Assembly: GCA_039807745.1 (NCBI GenBank)
Contig: JBDHRV010000190.1
Span: 1 to 5,113, forward strand
DNA length: 5,113 nt
Direction of reading: 5' to 3'
Source: JAEUMW01 sp039807745
GTDB taxonomy: Bacteria > Pseudomonadota > Gammaproteobacteria > Burkholderiales > JAEUMW01
The first letter of the stretch is position 1, and each line of letters begins with the position of its first letter. Positions 1 to 5,113 of this stretch are shown one piece after another. A program made the translations under genes and the position numbers. The notes beneath the pieces were generated by a model. It was not told the DNA's origin and searched no databases. It worked only from the letters and a program-made list of their open reading frames with translations.

Positions 1-1361
1 GGCGCGAGGTGGCCGCGATCTTCGAGCCCCAGCGTGCGCGCCGGCGCCGCGCGGGTCATGATCGCGATCTCGTACAGCGAGTACTCGCGATCGATCGCCG
101 CCAGGTTGGAGAGTTTCTGCGCATCGGCGTTGAGCGCGGTCAGCCGCTCGTTGCGAAAGGTCTTGTCCATCAGGAGCCGGACGAGATGCGGATAGGTCGT
201 GAACGGCGCGCCGTTGGGGTGATCGGTAGTGAGGAAGATGCGCCACGGATCGTCGACCAGGAGGAAGATCTCCAGCCCGATCGCCCACTGCAGCGCGTTG
301 ACGAAGTTCTGGTCGCGGTACTTGAACGGCACGACGCCGCAGCCGGCATCGCACTCGATGTCCATGACGACCGACTTCTTCGGGCTGCCGGCGCCGGCGT
401 TGCGAAACTGGGCCATGTTGTCGCCGGAGGCGGTGACGGTCTGGCCGAAGAGAATCTGGCCCACGTCCGCGCTGATGTTGGGCCGCGCGTTGATGGCTTC
501 CGCGATGCGCGCCGCACCGGAGGAGAACTTGCGGTCGCCTTCGGTCCCGTAGCTGTGGAACTGGATGTGGGTCAGGTGCATCGGCAGACCCTCGACCGCG
601 TCCATGGTGGCGAGCGTCGTGTCGACGTTGCCCGGCACGCCGAGGTTGCAGCCGTGGACGTGCAGCGGGTGCGGCACACCGATGTCGTGGACGGCCTGCG
701 CCAGCACCTTGAGGATCCGGCGCGGCGTCACGCCGTAGTACGCGTGCGCTTCGTCCAGATCGAGCATGCGCTGGTTGAACTTGAAGGCGGAAATGCCGCC
801 CGGGTTCACCACCTTGAGCCCGATCGCCTGGGCATGCGCGATGGTCCAGGCCACGTAATCGTTGATCGCGCGCTGGTCCTCGTTCGCCGCCAGCATGCGC
901 AGGAGGAAATCGTCGCTGCCGAGCATGGCATAGGCGCCCTTGTCGACGATCGGGGTGTCGCCCATTTCCATGTGCGCCTGGCGCGCGTTGATCGGCAGCA
1001 TGGCCGGCTCGAAGCACGCGGTGTAACCCATCTCGGCGTAGCGGTAGCCGGTCGTGAGCGTGGACGGCGCGGCATGGCCGCAGCCCGAGCGGGTGAGCGC
1101 CGTGCGGTCCACCAGATCGCCGCGGTGATCTTCCGGGAGCATGGCGCGGGCGATGTTCACCTTGCCGCCGCCGATGTGGGTGTGGAGATCGATGGCGCCC
1201 GCCATCACGATCATGCCGGCGACGTCGATGTCCTGGTCGATTCTGGCCGACGAACCCGGGTCGGCGACGATGCGCCCGTTCTGGACGAAGATATCGCGCA
1301 CTTCTTCCCGCACGCCGTGGGCCGGATCGACGACGGTTCCGCCCTTGAGCTTGAGCAGCAT
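1..1361 (-). CDS. fhcA: Formyltransferase/hydrolase complex subunit A (FhcA; formylmethanofuran dehydrogenase subunit A family), 3' end missing
   Basis: This is the amidohydrolase subunit of the Fhc complex, which hydrolyses formyl-methylofuran to formate in the cytoplasm. The 453 codons present are open to the window edge. The family is roughly 540-560 residues long, so about the last 100 are missing. The N-terminus reads MLLKLKGGTVVDP, typical of FwdA/FmdA/FhcA. The amidohydrolase metal site is visible: H60 and H62 in LHTHIGGGK, K183 in GLKVVNPGG (the lysine carboxylated in archaeal FwdA), H234/H236 in HPLHVHGCNLG, and D380 in TTDHPNGAPF (the catalytic Asp of the family). The hydrolase therefore looks intact. 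The ATG lies 5 nt after the fhcB stop, and a GGGGTG Shine-Dalgarno-like stretch inside the end of fhcB sits 8 nt upstream, so the two genes are probably translated from one mRNA. In known islands fhcD and fhcC come next, beyond the left edge. The assignment rests on clear motif and whole-length resemblance. The bacterial Fhc role rather than an archaeal dehydrogenase role is inferred from the MtdB and MptG neighbours. Confidence 0.96.
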   Translation of the reverse strand, partial: MLLKLKGGTVVDPAHGVREEVRDIFVQNGRIVADPGSSARIDQDIDVAGMIVMAGAIDLHTHIGGGKVNIARAMLPEDHRGDLVDRTALTRSGCGHAAPSTLTTGYRYAEMGYTACFEPAMLPINARQAHMEMGDTPIVDKGAYAMLGSDDFLLRMLAANEDQRAINDYVAWTIAHAQAIGLKVVNPGGISAFKFNQRMLDLDEAHAYYGVTPRRILKVLAQAVHDIGVPHPLHVHGCNLGVPGNVDTTLATMDAVEGLPMHLTHIQFHSYGTEGDRKFSSGAARIAEAINARPNISADVGQILFGQTVTASGDNMAQFRNAGAGSPKKSVVMDIECDAGCGVVPFKYRDQNFVNALQWAIGLEIFLLVDDPWRIFLTTDHPNGAPFTTYPHLVRLLMDKTFRNERLTALNADAQKLSNLAAIDREYSLYEIAIMTRAAPARTLGLEDRGHLA

Positions 1362-1366
1362 CGCAG

Positions 1367-2692
1367 TCACCCCAGCGCGGCGAGGATCGCGTCGAGCGCC
1401 GCCGCGGCGCTCGGCAGCGTCGATTCGCGCAGCTTGCGCAGCGGCAGCGTCACCACCTTGTCCGCCCGATAGAAGTGCCCGCTGTCGTCGACGCCCGGTG
1501 TCGCGACGGGAATGAACACCTCGGGCTCGCGGGGGAGCTGCATGCTGCCGTGCCCGAGCACGATGGCCGGGACCGCCGTCGCGGGCGGCAGGCGGGTCGG
1601 GTTCAGGCTCGACACCCAGACCAGCGCATCGGCTTCACCGCTGCCGAGCAGTCGGTCCGTGGCGTAGTGATAGGGATCGTACACCGGGTGGCCGGTTGCG
1701 AGGCTGGTGCGGAACGGGAAGCCGGTCTGCCAGGTCTGGACCTGGTTGTAGGTGAAGTCACCGTCGGTGCCGGCCAGCGCCAGCCCGCTGAATCGAGTCG
1801 TCTGGTTGAGATCGCAGAGGAGATCGGTCAACGTCTGCACCGTGAGCTCGGCGTGCGGGAAATCGAGATCGCCCGCCGCCCAGGCGGCGACGCCGTACTT
1901 CGCCTGCTGCATCCGCTGCGCCAGCGACTCGAGCGCGGCGAGCGGCACGCCGGCGATCTCGTCCCGCGCCAGGTGCCGACCCGCGAGCACGGCGCGCAGC
2001 GCGCCCAGCACTTCGCCCAGGCGGCGGTTCTCGCAGGGGATGAGGGTCGGCGTGCGGCCATCGGGGGCGATGCCCGCAGCGGTGTCCCTGGCCTCGCCCA
2101 GATAGACGATCTCGCGCGTCGCAGGATCGAGGTCGAACATCGTCTCCGGCACCCACACCATGCGCTCGAAGAACCGCGGGAAGCGGCTCACCACATCGGT
2201 GCCGACCAGGATCAGCAGGTCCGCGCGGTTGCGCACCTCGGTCAGCGTCGTCGTGATCCACCCGGCATCCTGCACCACCAGCAGGTTGCGCAGCTTGGCG
2301 GCAGCGCCCAGGTGATCGGTGATCGCGCCTACGCGGTCGGCCAGCGCGAGCGCGCTGCGCGCACCGGCGACGTCGGTGGCGAGCCCGGCAATGAGCGGCA
2401 GGCGTGCGTTGCCGAGGATGCGCGCGGCGTGCAGGGCCGCCTCGGCGAGCGACACAGGCGCCCCGTTCACGCGCGATTGCTGCGCCGCAGGATGCCCCGC
2501 CCGCGCGAAGGCGGCCTTGCTCACGGTACAGCCGTTGGTCTTCACTTCGACGCCGCCGGCCGATACGGCGATGCCGAGATCGTCGCAGGCGAGTCCGCAG
2601 AAGGGACAGGGAACGTCGTGTCGTTCAGTGGCTAGCGTGCTCATGGGGAAGGGCGCCGTCTCGGGCCGCGCGGACACAGCGAACGCTGTCAT
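1367..2692 (-). CDS. fhcB: Formyltransferase/hydrolase complex subunit B (FhcB; formylmethanofuran dehydrogenase subunit B family)
   Basis: This is a 441-residue homologue of the tungsten/molybdopterin subunit FwdB/FmdB. In the bacterial Fhc complex the subunit is considered to have no redox role and to support FhcA and the bound methylofuran. Near the N-terminus it has the Cys pattern C29-x2-C32-x3-C36 (in CPFCGLACDD) and C55, the layout of the [4Fe-4S] domain of molybdopterin oxidoreductases. The family signature TTTLTEVRNRADLLILVG lies at 147-164. The stretch just before it (AKLRNLLVVQDAG, 132-144) is where archaeal FwdB carries its metal-binding Cys-His-Gly-Pro, and no Cys is present there. 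I chose the ATG at 2692 because a GGAG lies 9 nt upstream and the first 16 codons have coding-like G/C third bases. An ATG at 2644 (MSTLATERHDVPCPFC) would give 425 residues and also precedes the first Cys, but it lacks a clear ribosome-binding site. This is the first gene of the minus-strand operon, with fhcA 5 nt downstream. Confidence 0.93.
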   Translation of the reverse strand: MTAFAVSARPETAPFPMSTLATERHDVPCPFCGLACDDLGIAVSAGGVEVKTNGCTVSKAAFARAGHPAAQQSRVNGAPVSLAEAALHAARILGNARLPLIAGLATDVAGARSALALADRVGAITDHLGAAAKLRNLLVVQDAGWITTTLTEVRNRADLLILVGTDVVSRFPRFFERMVWVPETMFDLDPATREIVYLGEARDTAAGIAPDGRTPTLIPCENRRLGEVLGALRAVLAGRHLARDEIAGVPLAALESLAQRMQQAKYGVAAWAAGDLDFPHAELTVQTLTDLLCDLNQTTRFSGLALAGTDGDFTYNQVQTWQTGFPFRTSLATGHPVYDPYHYATDRLLGSGEADALVWVSSLNPTRLPPATAVPAIVLGHGSMQLPREPEVFIPVATPGVDDSGHFYRADKVVTLPLRKLRESTLPSAAAALDAILAALG

Positions 2693-2701
2693 CGTGCACG
2701 A
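2692..2701. promoter_or_regulatory. Perfect 10-bp palindrome at the fhcB start
   Basis: TCGTGCACGA is identical to its reverse complement. It fills the spacer between the GGAG (2702-2705) and the ATG of fhcB and shares the first base of that codon. It could be an operator half-site pair or a chance palindrome. Its core GTGCAC resembles the centre of the second palindrome at 2738-2745. Confidence 0.25.
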
Positions 2702-2706
2702 CTCCG

Positions 2707-2722
2707 GCGAGAGTGTACTCGC
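2707..2722 (-). promoter_or_regulatory. Candidate -10 for fhcBA, flanked by an inverted repeat
   Basis: On the minus strand, TACACT (2712-2717) resembles a -10 hexamer. It is flanked exactly by the 5-bp inverted repeat GCGAG/CTCGC (2707-2711 and 2718-2722), so a repressor site over the -10 is conceivable. There is no convincing -35. With the fhcB start at 2692 the mRNA would begin almost at the Shine-Dalgarno, so this promoter suits the alternative start at 2644 better. The call is weak. Confidence 0.22.
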
Positions 2723-2737
2723 GATTCGGCAGCATTT

Positions 2738-2745
2738 GCACGTGC
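2738..2745. promoter_or_regulatory. Perfect 8-bp palindrome GCACGTGC between the divergent promoters
   Basis: GCACGTGC is a perfect palindrome lying between the two candidate -10 elements, about 45 bp centre to centre from the palindrome at 2692-2701. A shared regulator acting on both units could bind here. No regulator gene is in the window, and an 8-bp palindrome in GC-rich DNA is not rare. Confidence 0.22.
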
Positions 2746-2774
2746 TACGAGAGTCCCCGGTACGCGGTTCGATT

Positions 2775-2783
2775 TGCTATAGT
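2775..2783 (+). promoter_or_regulatory. Candidate extended -10 promoter for mptG-mtdB
   Basis: TGCTATAGT matches the sigma-70 extended -10 consensus (TGnTATAAT) with one mismatch, in an AT-richer patch. No good -35 lies 16-18 bp upstream (CCCCGG at 2755-2760), which fits an extended -10 promoter but weakens the case. Transcription would start near 2790 and leave a leader of about 195 nt before the mptG GTG. Confidence 0.4.
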
Positions 2784-2835
2784 TCAGACGGCATTGGTAT
2801 CCGTCCGTGTCCGTGTCTGAGGCAGCTGTTCGCGC

Positions 2836-2988
2836 ATGCGCCGACTGCTCCCGGCACGGGACACTCTGCTCCGGTTCTGTCGCAGGCTGCGTTCCATGGA
2901 TGCGCCAATTTACATGAAAAGCAAGGCGAATCTCATTGGCATAGCGATTGCTGCCCGTCGTCGCCCCGTGCCGGGGGTCGTCTCGTGA
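2836..2988 (+). CDS. Possible 50-codon leader ORF overlapping the mptG start
   Basis: This short ORF starts at ATG 2836 (MRRLLPARDTLLRFC...) and ends with the TGA of a GTGA overlap, so its stop shares two bases with the GTG of mptG. In-frame ATGs at 2896 and 2914 would give 30- or 24-residue products. The peptide is very basic, with a short hydrophobic run LIGIAIAA followed by RRRPVPGVV. I do not recognise it and can name no family. A GAGG lies 13 nt before ATG 2836, a little far, and a CAGG lies 9 nt before ATG 2896. The stop/start overlap is typical of translational coupling, and the ORF passes through a hairpin that covers the mptG ribosome-binding site. It may be a coupling leader peptide or simply an accidental ORF. 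Conservation across relatives would decide. Confidence 0.27.
   Translation: MRRLLPARDTLLRFCRRLRSMDAPIYMKSKANLIGIAIAARRRPVPGVVS
2964..2976 (+). promoter_or_regulatory. GC hairpin sequestering the mptG ribosome-binding site
   Basis: CCCCG (2964-2968) pairs with CGGGG (2972-2976) around the loop TGC, giving a five-pair all-GC stem. The GGGGGT at 2973-2978 is the only Shine-Dalgarno-like sequence for the GTG at 2985 (6-nt spacing) and is largely inside the stem. In mRNA the stem could limit mptG initiation unless a ribosome opens it. There is no T tract after it, so it is not a terminator. Confidence 0.35.
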
Positions 2989-4001
2989 CGCCGCAGCTTT
3001 CCGCAGTGCGTCAGGACAGCGTGGTGGTCGCCGCACCCGGGCGTTTGCACCTGGGATTCATGGATCCCGGCAGCGGTGTCGGGCGGCGCTTCGGCGGTGT
3101 GGGTCTCACCCTCGATGGCGTCGGCACGCGCGTTTGCGCGACGCGTGCCGATGGTGTCGAAGCCGCCGGGCCGCAGGAGCGCCGCGTTCTTCGTGCGCTG
3201 GACTTGCTGCGCGAGGTGACCGGCGTGCGCCGCGGCATTCGCGTCGTCGTGACGCAGGCGATCCCCGAGCACGCGGGGCTCGGCTCCGGGACTCAGCTCG
3301 CGTTGGCCGTGGGTTGTGCGTTCGCGAAGACATTCGGGCTCGCGCTAACGCCCCGCGACGTCGCCGCACTGCTCGATCGGGGCGGCCGTTCCGGCATCGG
3401 CATCGGCGCCTTCGAGCACGGCGGCTTTCTGGTGGACGGCGGGCGTGGCGCGAGCGATGCGCCGCCGCCGATCACGAGTCGCATCGAGTTCCCGGAAGCC
3501 TGGCGCGTGCTGCTGATCTTGCACCCCGGCGCGCAGGGTCTGCACGGTGCGGCCGAGAAGGCGGCCTTTCGCGCGCTGCCGCCGTTCCCGGAGGCGCGCG
3601 CCGCGCACCTGTGCCGCCTGGTGATGATGAGCCTGCTGCCGGCTCTCGCCGAGCGCGACCTCTTCGAGTTCGGGCGCGCGGTGAACGAACTGCAGCGGAT
3701 CGTCGGCGATCACTTTGCGCCCGCCCAGGGCGGCCGGTTCGCGAGCGCGCTGGTGGCGCGCGCGCTGGCGCGGCTCGAGGCCGAAGGCGTGAGCTGCGTC
3801 GGACAGAGCTCCTGGGGCCCGACCGGGTTCGCGGTGGTGGAGTCCGAAGCGGTGGCCGCGAAGGCGGTCGACACACTGGAACAGCAGTTCGCGGGCGCCG
3901 GTCTGTCGTTCGAGATCGCCCGCGGGCGCAATCGGGGCGGCGAGATCGCGCTCCAGCCGGCCCGGGCTGCGGGCGTCAGCGCGGCGCACCGCGCCCGCTA
4001 G
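2985..4001 (+). CDS. mptG: Beta-ribofuranosylaminobenzene 5'-phosphate synthase (beta-RFAP synthase)
   Basis: This enzyme condenses 4-aminobenzoate (or a derivative) with phosphoribosyl pyrophosphate, releasing CO2 and pyrophosphate. The step commits material to (tetrahydro)methanopterin biosynthesis. The 338-residue product has the family's usual length and belongs to the GHMP-kinase-like fold. Visible landmarks are VAAPGRLHLGFMDP (15-28), RRFGGVGLTLDG (34-45), the glycine-rich QAIPEHAGLGSGTQLALAVG (91-110), GRSGIGIGAFEHGGFLVDGG (134-153) and QSSWGPTGFAVV (274-285). I chose GTG 2985 because GGGGGT lies 6 nt upstream and there is no in-frame ATG nearby. GTG 3006, 3021 and 3024 are further in-frame possibilities and would remove only poorly conserved residues. 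An open frame continues upstream of 2985, but it has no family resemblance there. The gene is followed 16 nt later by mtdB, a normal partner in bacterial H4MPT islands. The symbol mptG follows usage for Methylobacterium, where it was also called orf4. Confidence 0.93.
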   Translation: MTPQLSAVRQDSVVVAAPGRLHLGFMDPGSGVGRRFGGVGLTLDGVGTRVCATRADGVEAAGPQERRVLRALDLLREVTGVRRGIRVVVTQAIPEHAGLGSGTQLALAVGCAFAKTFGLALTPRDVAALLDRGGRSGIGIGAFEHGGFLVDGGRGASDAPPPITSRIEFPEAWRVLLILHPGAQGLHGAAEKAAFRALPPFPEARAAHLCRLVMMSLLPALAERDLFEFGRAVNELQRIVGDHFAPAQGGRFASALVARALARLEAEGVSCVGQSSWGPTGFAVVESEAVAAKAVDTLEQQFAGAGLSFEIARGRNRGGEIALQPARAAGVSAAHRAR

Positions 4002-4017
4002 TCTCTGTGATGGAATC

Positions 4018-4920
4018 ATGGAAAAACTCTACATCCTGCACATGCTGACACCGACCCGGAACGTCAGCCCTTTCGATGTGAACATGGCGTATGACGCCGG
4101 CTACGATGCCGTCGTGCCGTACACCGATGCCACGCTCGACCAGGTGCAACCCCTCACGCAGGACGCGATCTTCTCGCGCGGACCCTCGGGCGTGAAGCGC
4201 ACGGGCCTCTTCATCGGCGGCCGCGAGATCGGGCTCGCCGCCGATATGCTCGATGCGGCCCGCGGCTCGATGGTGCCGCCGTTCGAGATATCGGTGTTCG
4301 CCGATCCGAGCGGCGCGTTTACCACGGCCGCCGCGCTCGTCGCGTGCGCCGAAGCACAGCTCAAGCAGAAGTTTCAGACGGATTTCGAGGGCAAGAATGT
4401 CCTCGTGCTCGGCGGGACGGGTCCGGTCGGCGCCGCCGCGGCAGTGCTCGCCTCGGGTGCCGGCGCGAGCGTGATGATCGCGAGCCACTCGAGCGCCAAT
4501 CGCGCCCGCATGACCTCCGAAGTCTGCAATGCGCGCTACGGCGCCTCCACGCAGCCGGCCGAAGCGGGCTCGAGCGAGCAGAAGGCGGCGCTGATCGAGA
4601 CCATCGACGTCGTTCTGGCCACCGCCAAGGCCGGCATCCAGGTGCTCTCCAGCGGCGAGCTCGCGAAGGCCAAGCGCCTGCTCGTGGCGGGCGACGTGAA
4701 CGCGGTGCCGCCCGCGGGGATCGAGGGTGTCGGCGTGATGGACAAGGGCGCGCCGCTGGCCGCAGGTTCCGGCAAGGCGGTGGGCGTCGGCGCGCTCGCG
4801 GTCGGGGACATCAAGTACAAGGTGCAGCGCGGCCTGTTCGAGGCCATGCTGGACGCGCCGAAGCCGCTCTACCTGGATTTCCGCGAGGCCTTTGCGATGG
4901 CGCGCAAGTATGTCGCCTGA
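4018..4920 (+). CDS. mtdB: NAD(P)-dependent methylene-tetrahydromethanopterin dehydrogenase MtdB
   Basis: This cytoplasmic enzyme oxidises methylene-H4MPT to methenyl-H4MPT, producing NADH or NADPH, directly downstream of formaldehyde condensation with H4MPT. The 300-residue product matches the family length. MtdB-type signatures are YILHMLTP (5-12), SPFDVNMAYDAG (17-28), PLTQDAIFSRGP (45-56), FADPSGAFTTAAA (94-106), DVNAVPPAGIEGVGV (226-240) and VGVGALAVGDIKYK (255-268). The Rossmann nucleotide motif GGTGPVG is at 132-138. MtdB is favoured over the NADP-only, dual-carrier paralogue MtdA by the ILHMLTP N-terminus and the GALAVG C-terminal region. After the second Rossmann strand (SVMIASHSSANR, 151-162) there is no acidic residue, so NADP+ use is plausible. 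The ATG at 4018 has only a weak GGA before it. Its closeness to mptG suggests read-through translation from that gene. The next gene starts inside its last codons. Confidence 0.95.
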   Translation: MEKLYILHMLTPTRNVSPFDVNMAYDAGYDAVVPYTDATLDQVQPLTQDAIFSRGPSGVKRTGLFIGGREIGLAADMLDAARGSMVPPFEISVFADPSGAFTTAAALVACAEAQLKQKFQTDFEGKNVLVLGGTGPVGAAAAVLASGAGASVMIASHSSANRARMTSEVCNARYGASTQPAEAGSSEQKAALIETIDVVLATAKAGIQVLSSGELAKAKRLLVAGDVNAVPPAGIEGVGVMDKGAPLAAGSGKAVGVGALAVGDIKYKVQRGLFEAMLDAPKPLYLDFREAFAMARKYVA

Positions 4921-5113
4921 GGCACGACCGTATCTGATCGTCTCCGCGTCCGGCCGCGCTTTGGCAACCATGGCGCGGCGCGCGGGCGCGCGCACGGTCG
5001 TGCTCGATCTCTTCGCGGACTCGGACACGGCCGCGTGCTGCGATGCGGTGCAGCGCGTCGCATCGGATCGGGCACTGCGTTTCCACGCGCGCCGACTGTT
5101 GGAGGCGGCGGCG
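4910..5113 (+). CDS. ATP-grasp family protein of the H4MPT island (orf5-like), N-terminal fragment
   Basis: Sixty-eight codons are present and the gene continues past the right edge. The ATG overlaps the last 11 nt of mtdB in another frame (the mtdB stop is at 4918-4920), so the gene is almost certainly cotranscribed and coupled. The sequence begins MSPEARPYLIVSASGRALAT and continues with ARRAGARTVVLDLFADSDTA (22-41). A beta-strand, an S-x-R-x-L-A helix and a strand ending in a D-x-F/x-D-x-D-T turn form the pre-ATP-grasp (Rossmann-like) N-terminal domain of the ATP-grasp proteins found near mch and mtdB in methylotrophs. No catalytic ATP-grasp motif is reached in the window. Such proteins form carbon-nitrogen or carbon-oxygen bonds using ATP, and in these islands a role in methylofuran or H4MPT biosynthesis is likely. 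The exact reaction cannot be read from this fragment. Confidence 0.75.
   Translation, partial: MSPEARPYLIVSASGRALATMARRAGARTVVLDLFADSDTAACCDAVQRVASDRALRFHARRLLEAAA

Larger units (their letters stand above)
2693..2984. other. Divergent intergenic control region between fhcB and mptG
   Basis: This 292-bp stretch separates the head-to-head fhcBA and mptG-mtdB units and must hold the promoters for both unless transcription enters from further away. It contains locally AT-richer stretches (about 2725-2795 and 2905-2950), unlike the surrounding coding DNA. It holds candidate -10 elements on each strand, two perfect short palindromes, a possible leader ORF and a hairpin over the mptG ribosome-binding site, each listed separately. 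I see no tRNA, no recognisable riboswitch, no insertion sequence end and no Rho-independent terminator with a T tract. Confidence 0.8.

Noticed and set aside
9..1472. 487-codon plus-strand open frame opposite fhcA
   Set aside because: It is antisense to clearly conserved fhcA codons. The product is rich in Arg, Val, His and Asp with no recognisable domain. Long antisense frames are expected where nearly all third bases are G or C.
1475..2635. 386-codon plus-strand open frame opposite fhcB
   Set aside because: It is an antisense shadow of the conserved fhcB gene, with low-complexity composition and no family resemblance.
2801..2816. Short direct repeat CCGTGT CCGTGT in the control region
   Set aside because: Two 6-bp copies plus a partial one are too little to call a regulatory repeat or microsatellite.
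2964..2978. GC hairpin read as a Rho-independent terminator
   Set aside because: The stem is followed by GTCGTCTCGTG, not a T tract, and lies immediately before the mptG start, so a translational role is more plausible.
2319..2984. Long N-terminal extension of mptG (an in-frame ATG at 2319 keeps the frame open)
   Set aside because: The extension would cross the fhcB gene in antisense and the whole control region. Beta-RFAP synthase homology starts only after about 2985, and the length from 2985 is already normal.
2948..4048. 366-codon plus-strand frame overlapping mptG in another frame
   Set aside because: It is an Arg/Ala-rich shadow of mptG with no domain.
3976..5028. 350-codon minus-strand open frame opposite mtdB and the ATP-grasp gene
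   Set aside because: It lies antisense to mtdB, whose motifs are unambiguous. The product is Arg/Ala/His-rich and resembles no family.
1..5113. Mobile elements, CRISPR arrays, tRNA or rRNA genes
   Set aside because: I found no inverted-repeat ends, transposase motifs, regularly spaced repeats or RNA gene signatures. The window is almost fully explained by conserved one-carbon metabolism genes.

Overview
This window carries part of a bacterial gene island for tetrahydromethanopterin (H4MPT)-linked one-carbon transfer, the pathway that oxidises formaldehyde to formate in methylotrophic and some other bacteria. Base composition is strongly GC-rich, with third codon positions almost all G or C. 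Together with the gene content this points to a proteobacterium. A beta-proteobacterium of the Burkholderiales/Rhodocyclales type is my guess, but the sequence alone does not settle it.

Layout. The left half (1-2692) is a minus-strand pair, fhcB followed by fhcA. fhcA runs off the left edge. The two genes are 5 nt apart, and in known islands they are followed by fhcD and fhcC, which would lie outside the window. Genes encoding FhcA and FhcB supply the formyl-methylofuran hydrolase half of the formyltransferase/hydrolase complex (Fhc). The right half (2985-5113) is a plus-strand operon: mptG (beta-RFAP synthase, a committed step of H4MPT biosynthesis), mtdB (NAD(P)-dependent methylene-H4MPT dehydrogenase) after a 16-nt gap, and the start of an ATP-grasp protein gene that overlaps mtdB by 11 nt. 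The two units are divergent and share a 292-bp control region (2693-2984). This region holds candidate promoters on both strands, short palindromes, and a possible 50-codon leader ORF. The leader ORF's stop overlaps the mptG start in a GTGA, and a GC hairpin there covers the mptG ribosome-binding site.

How the genes work together: MptG helps make the H4MPT carrier, and MtdB oxidises methylene-H4MPT to methenyl-H4MPT. After a cyclohydrolase (not in the window), Fhc moves the formyl group to methylofuran and releases formate. The ATP-grasp protein probably serves cofactor biosynthesis, but its exact reaction is not clear from the sequence.

The enzymes themselves belong to a known system, and I see no new enzymatic system here. 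The least explained parts are the leader ORF/hairpin arrangement in front of mptG, the four cysteines kept in an FhcB that seems to have lost its catalytic cysteine, and the ATP-grasp gene. Very long antisense ORFs opposite every gene are by-products of the GC-rich codon usage and were not annotated.
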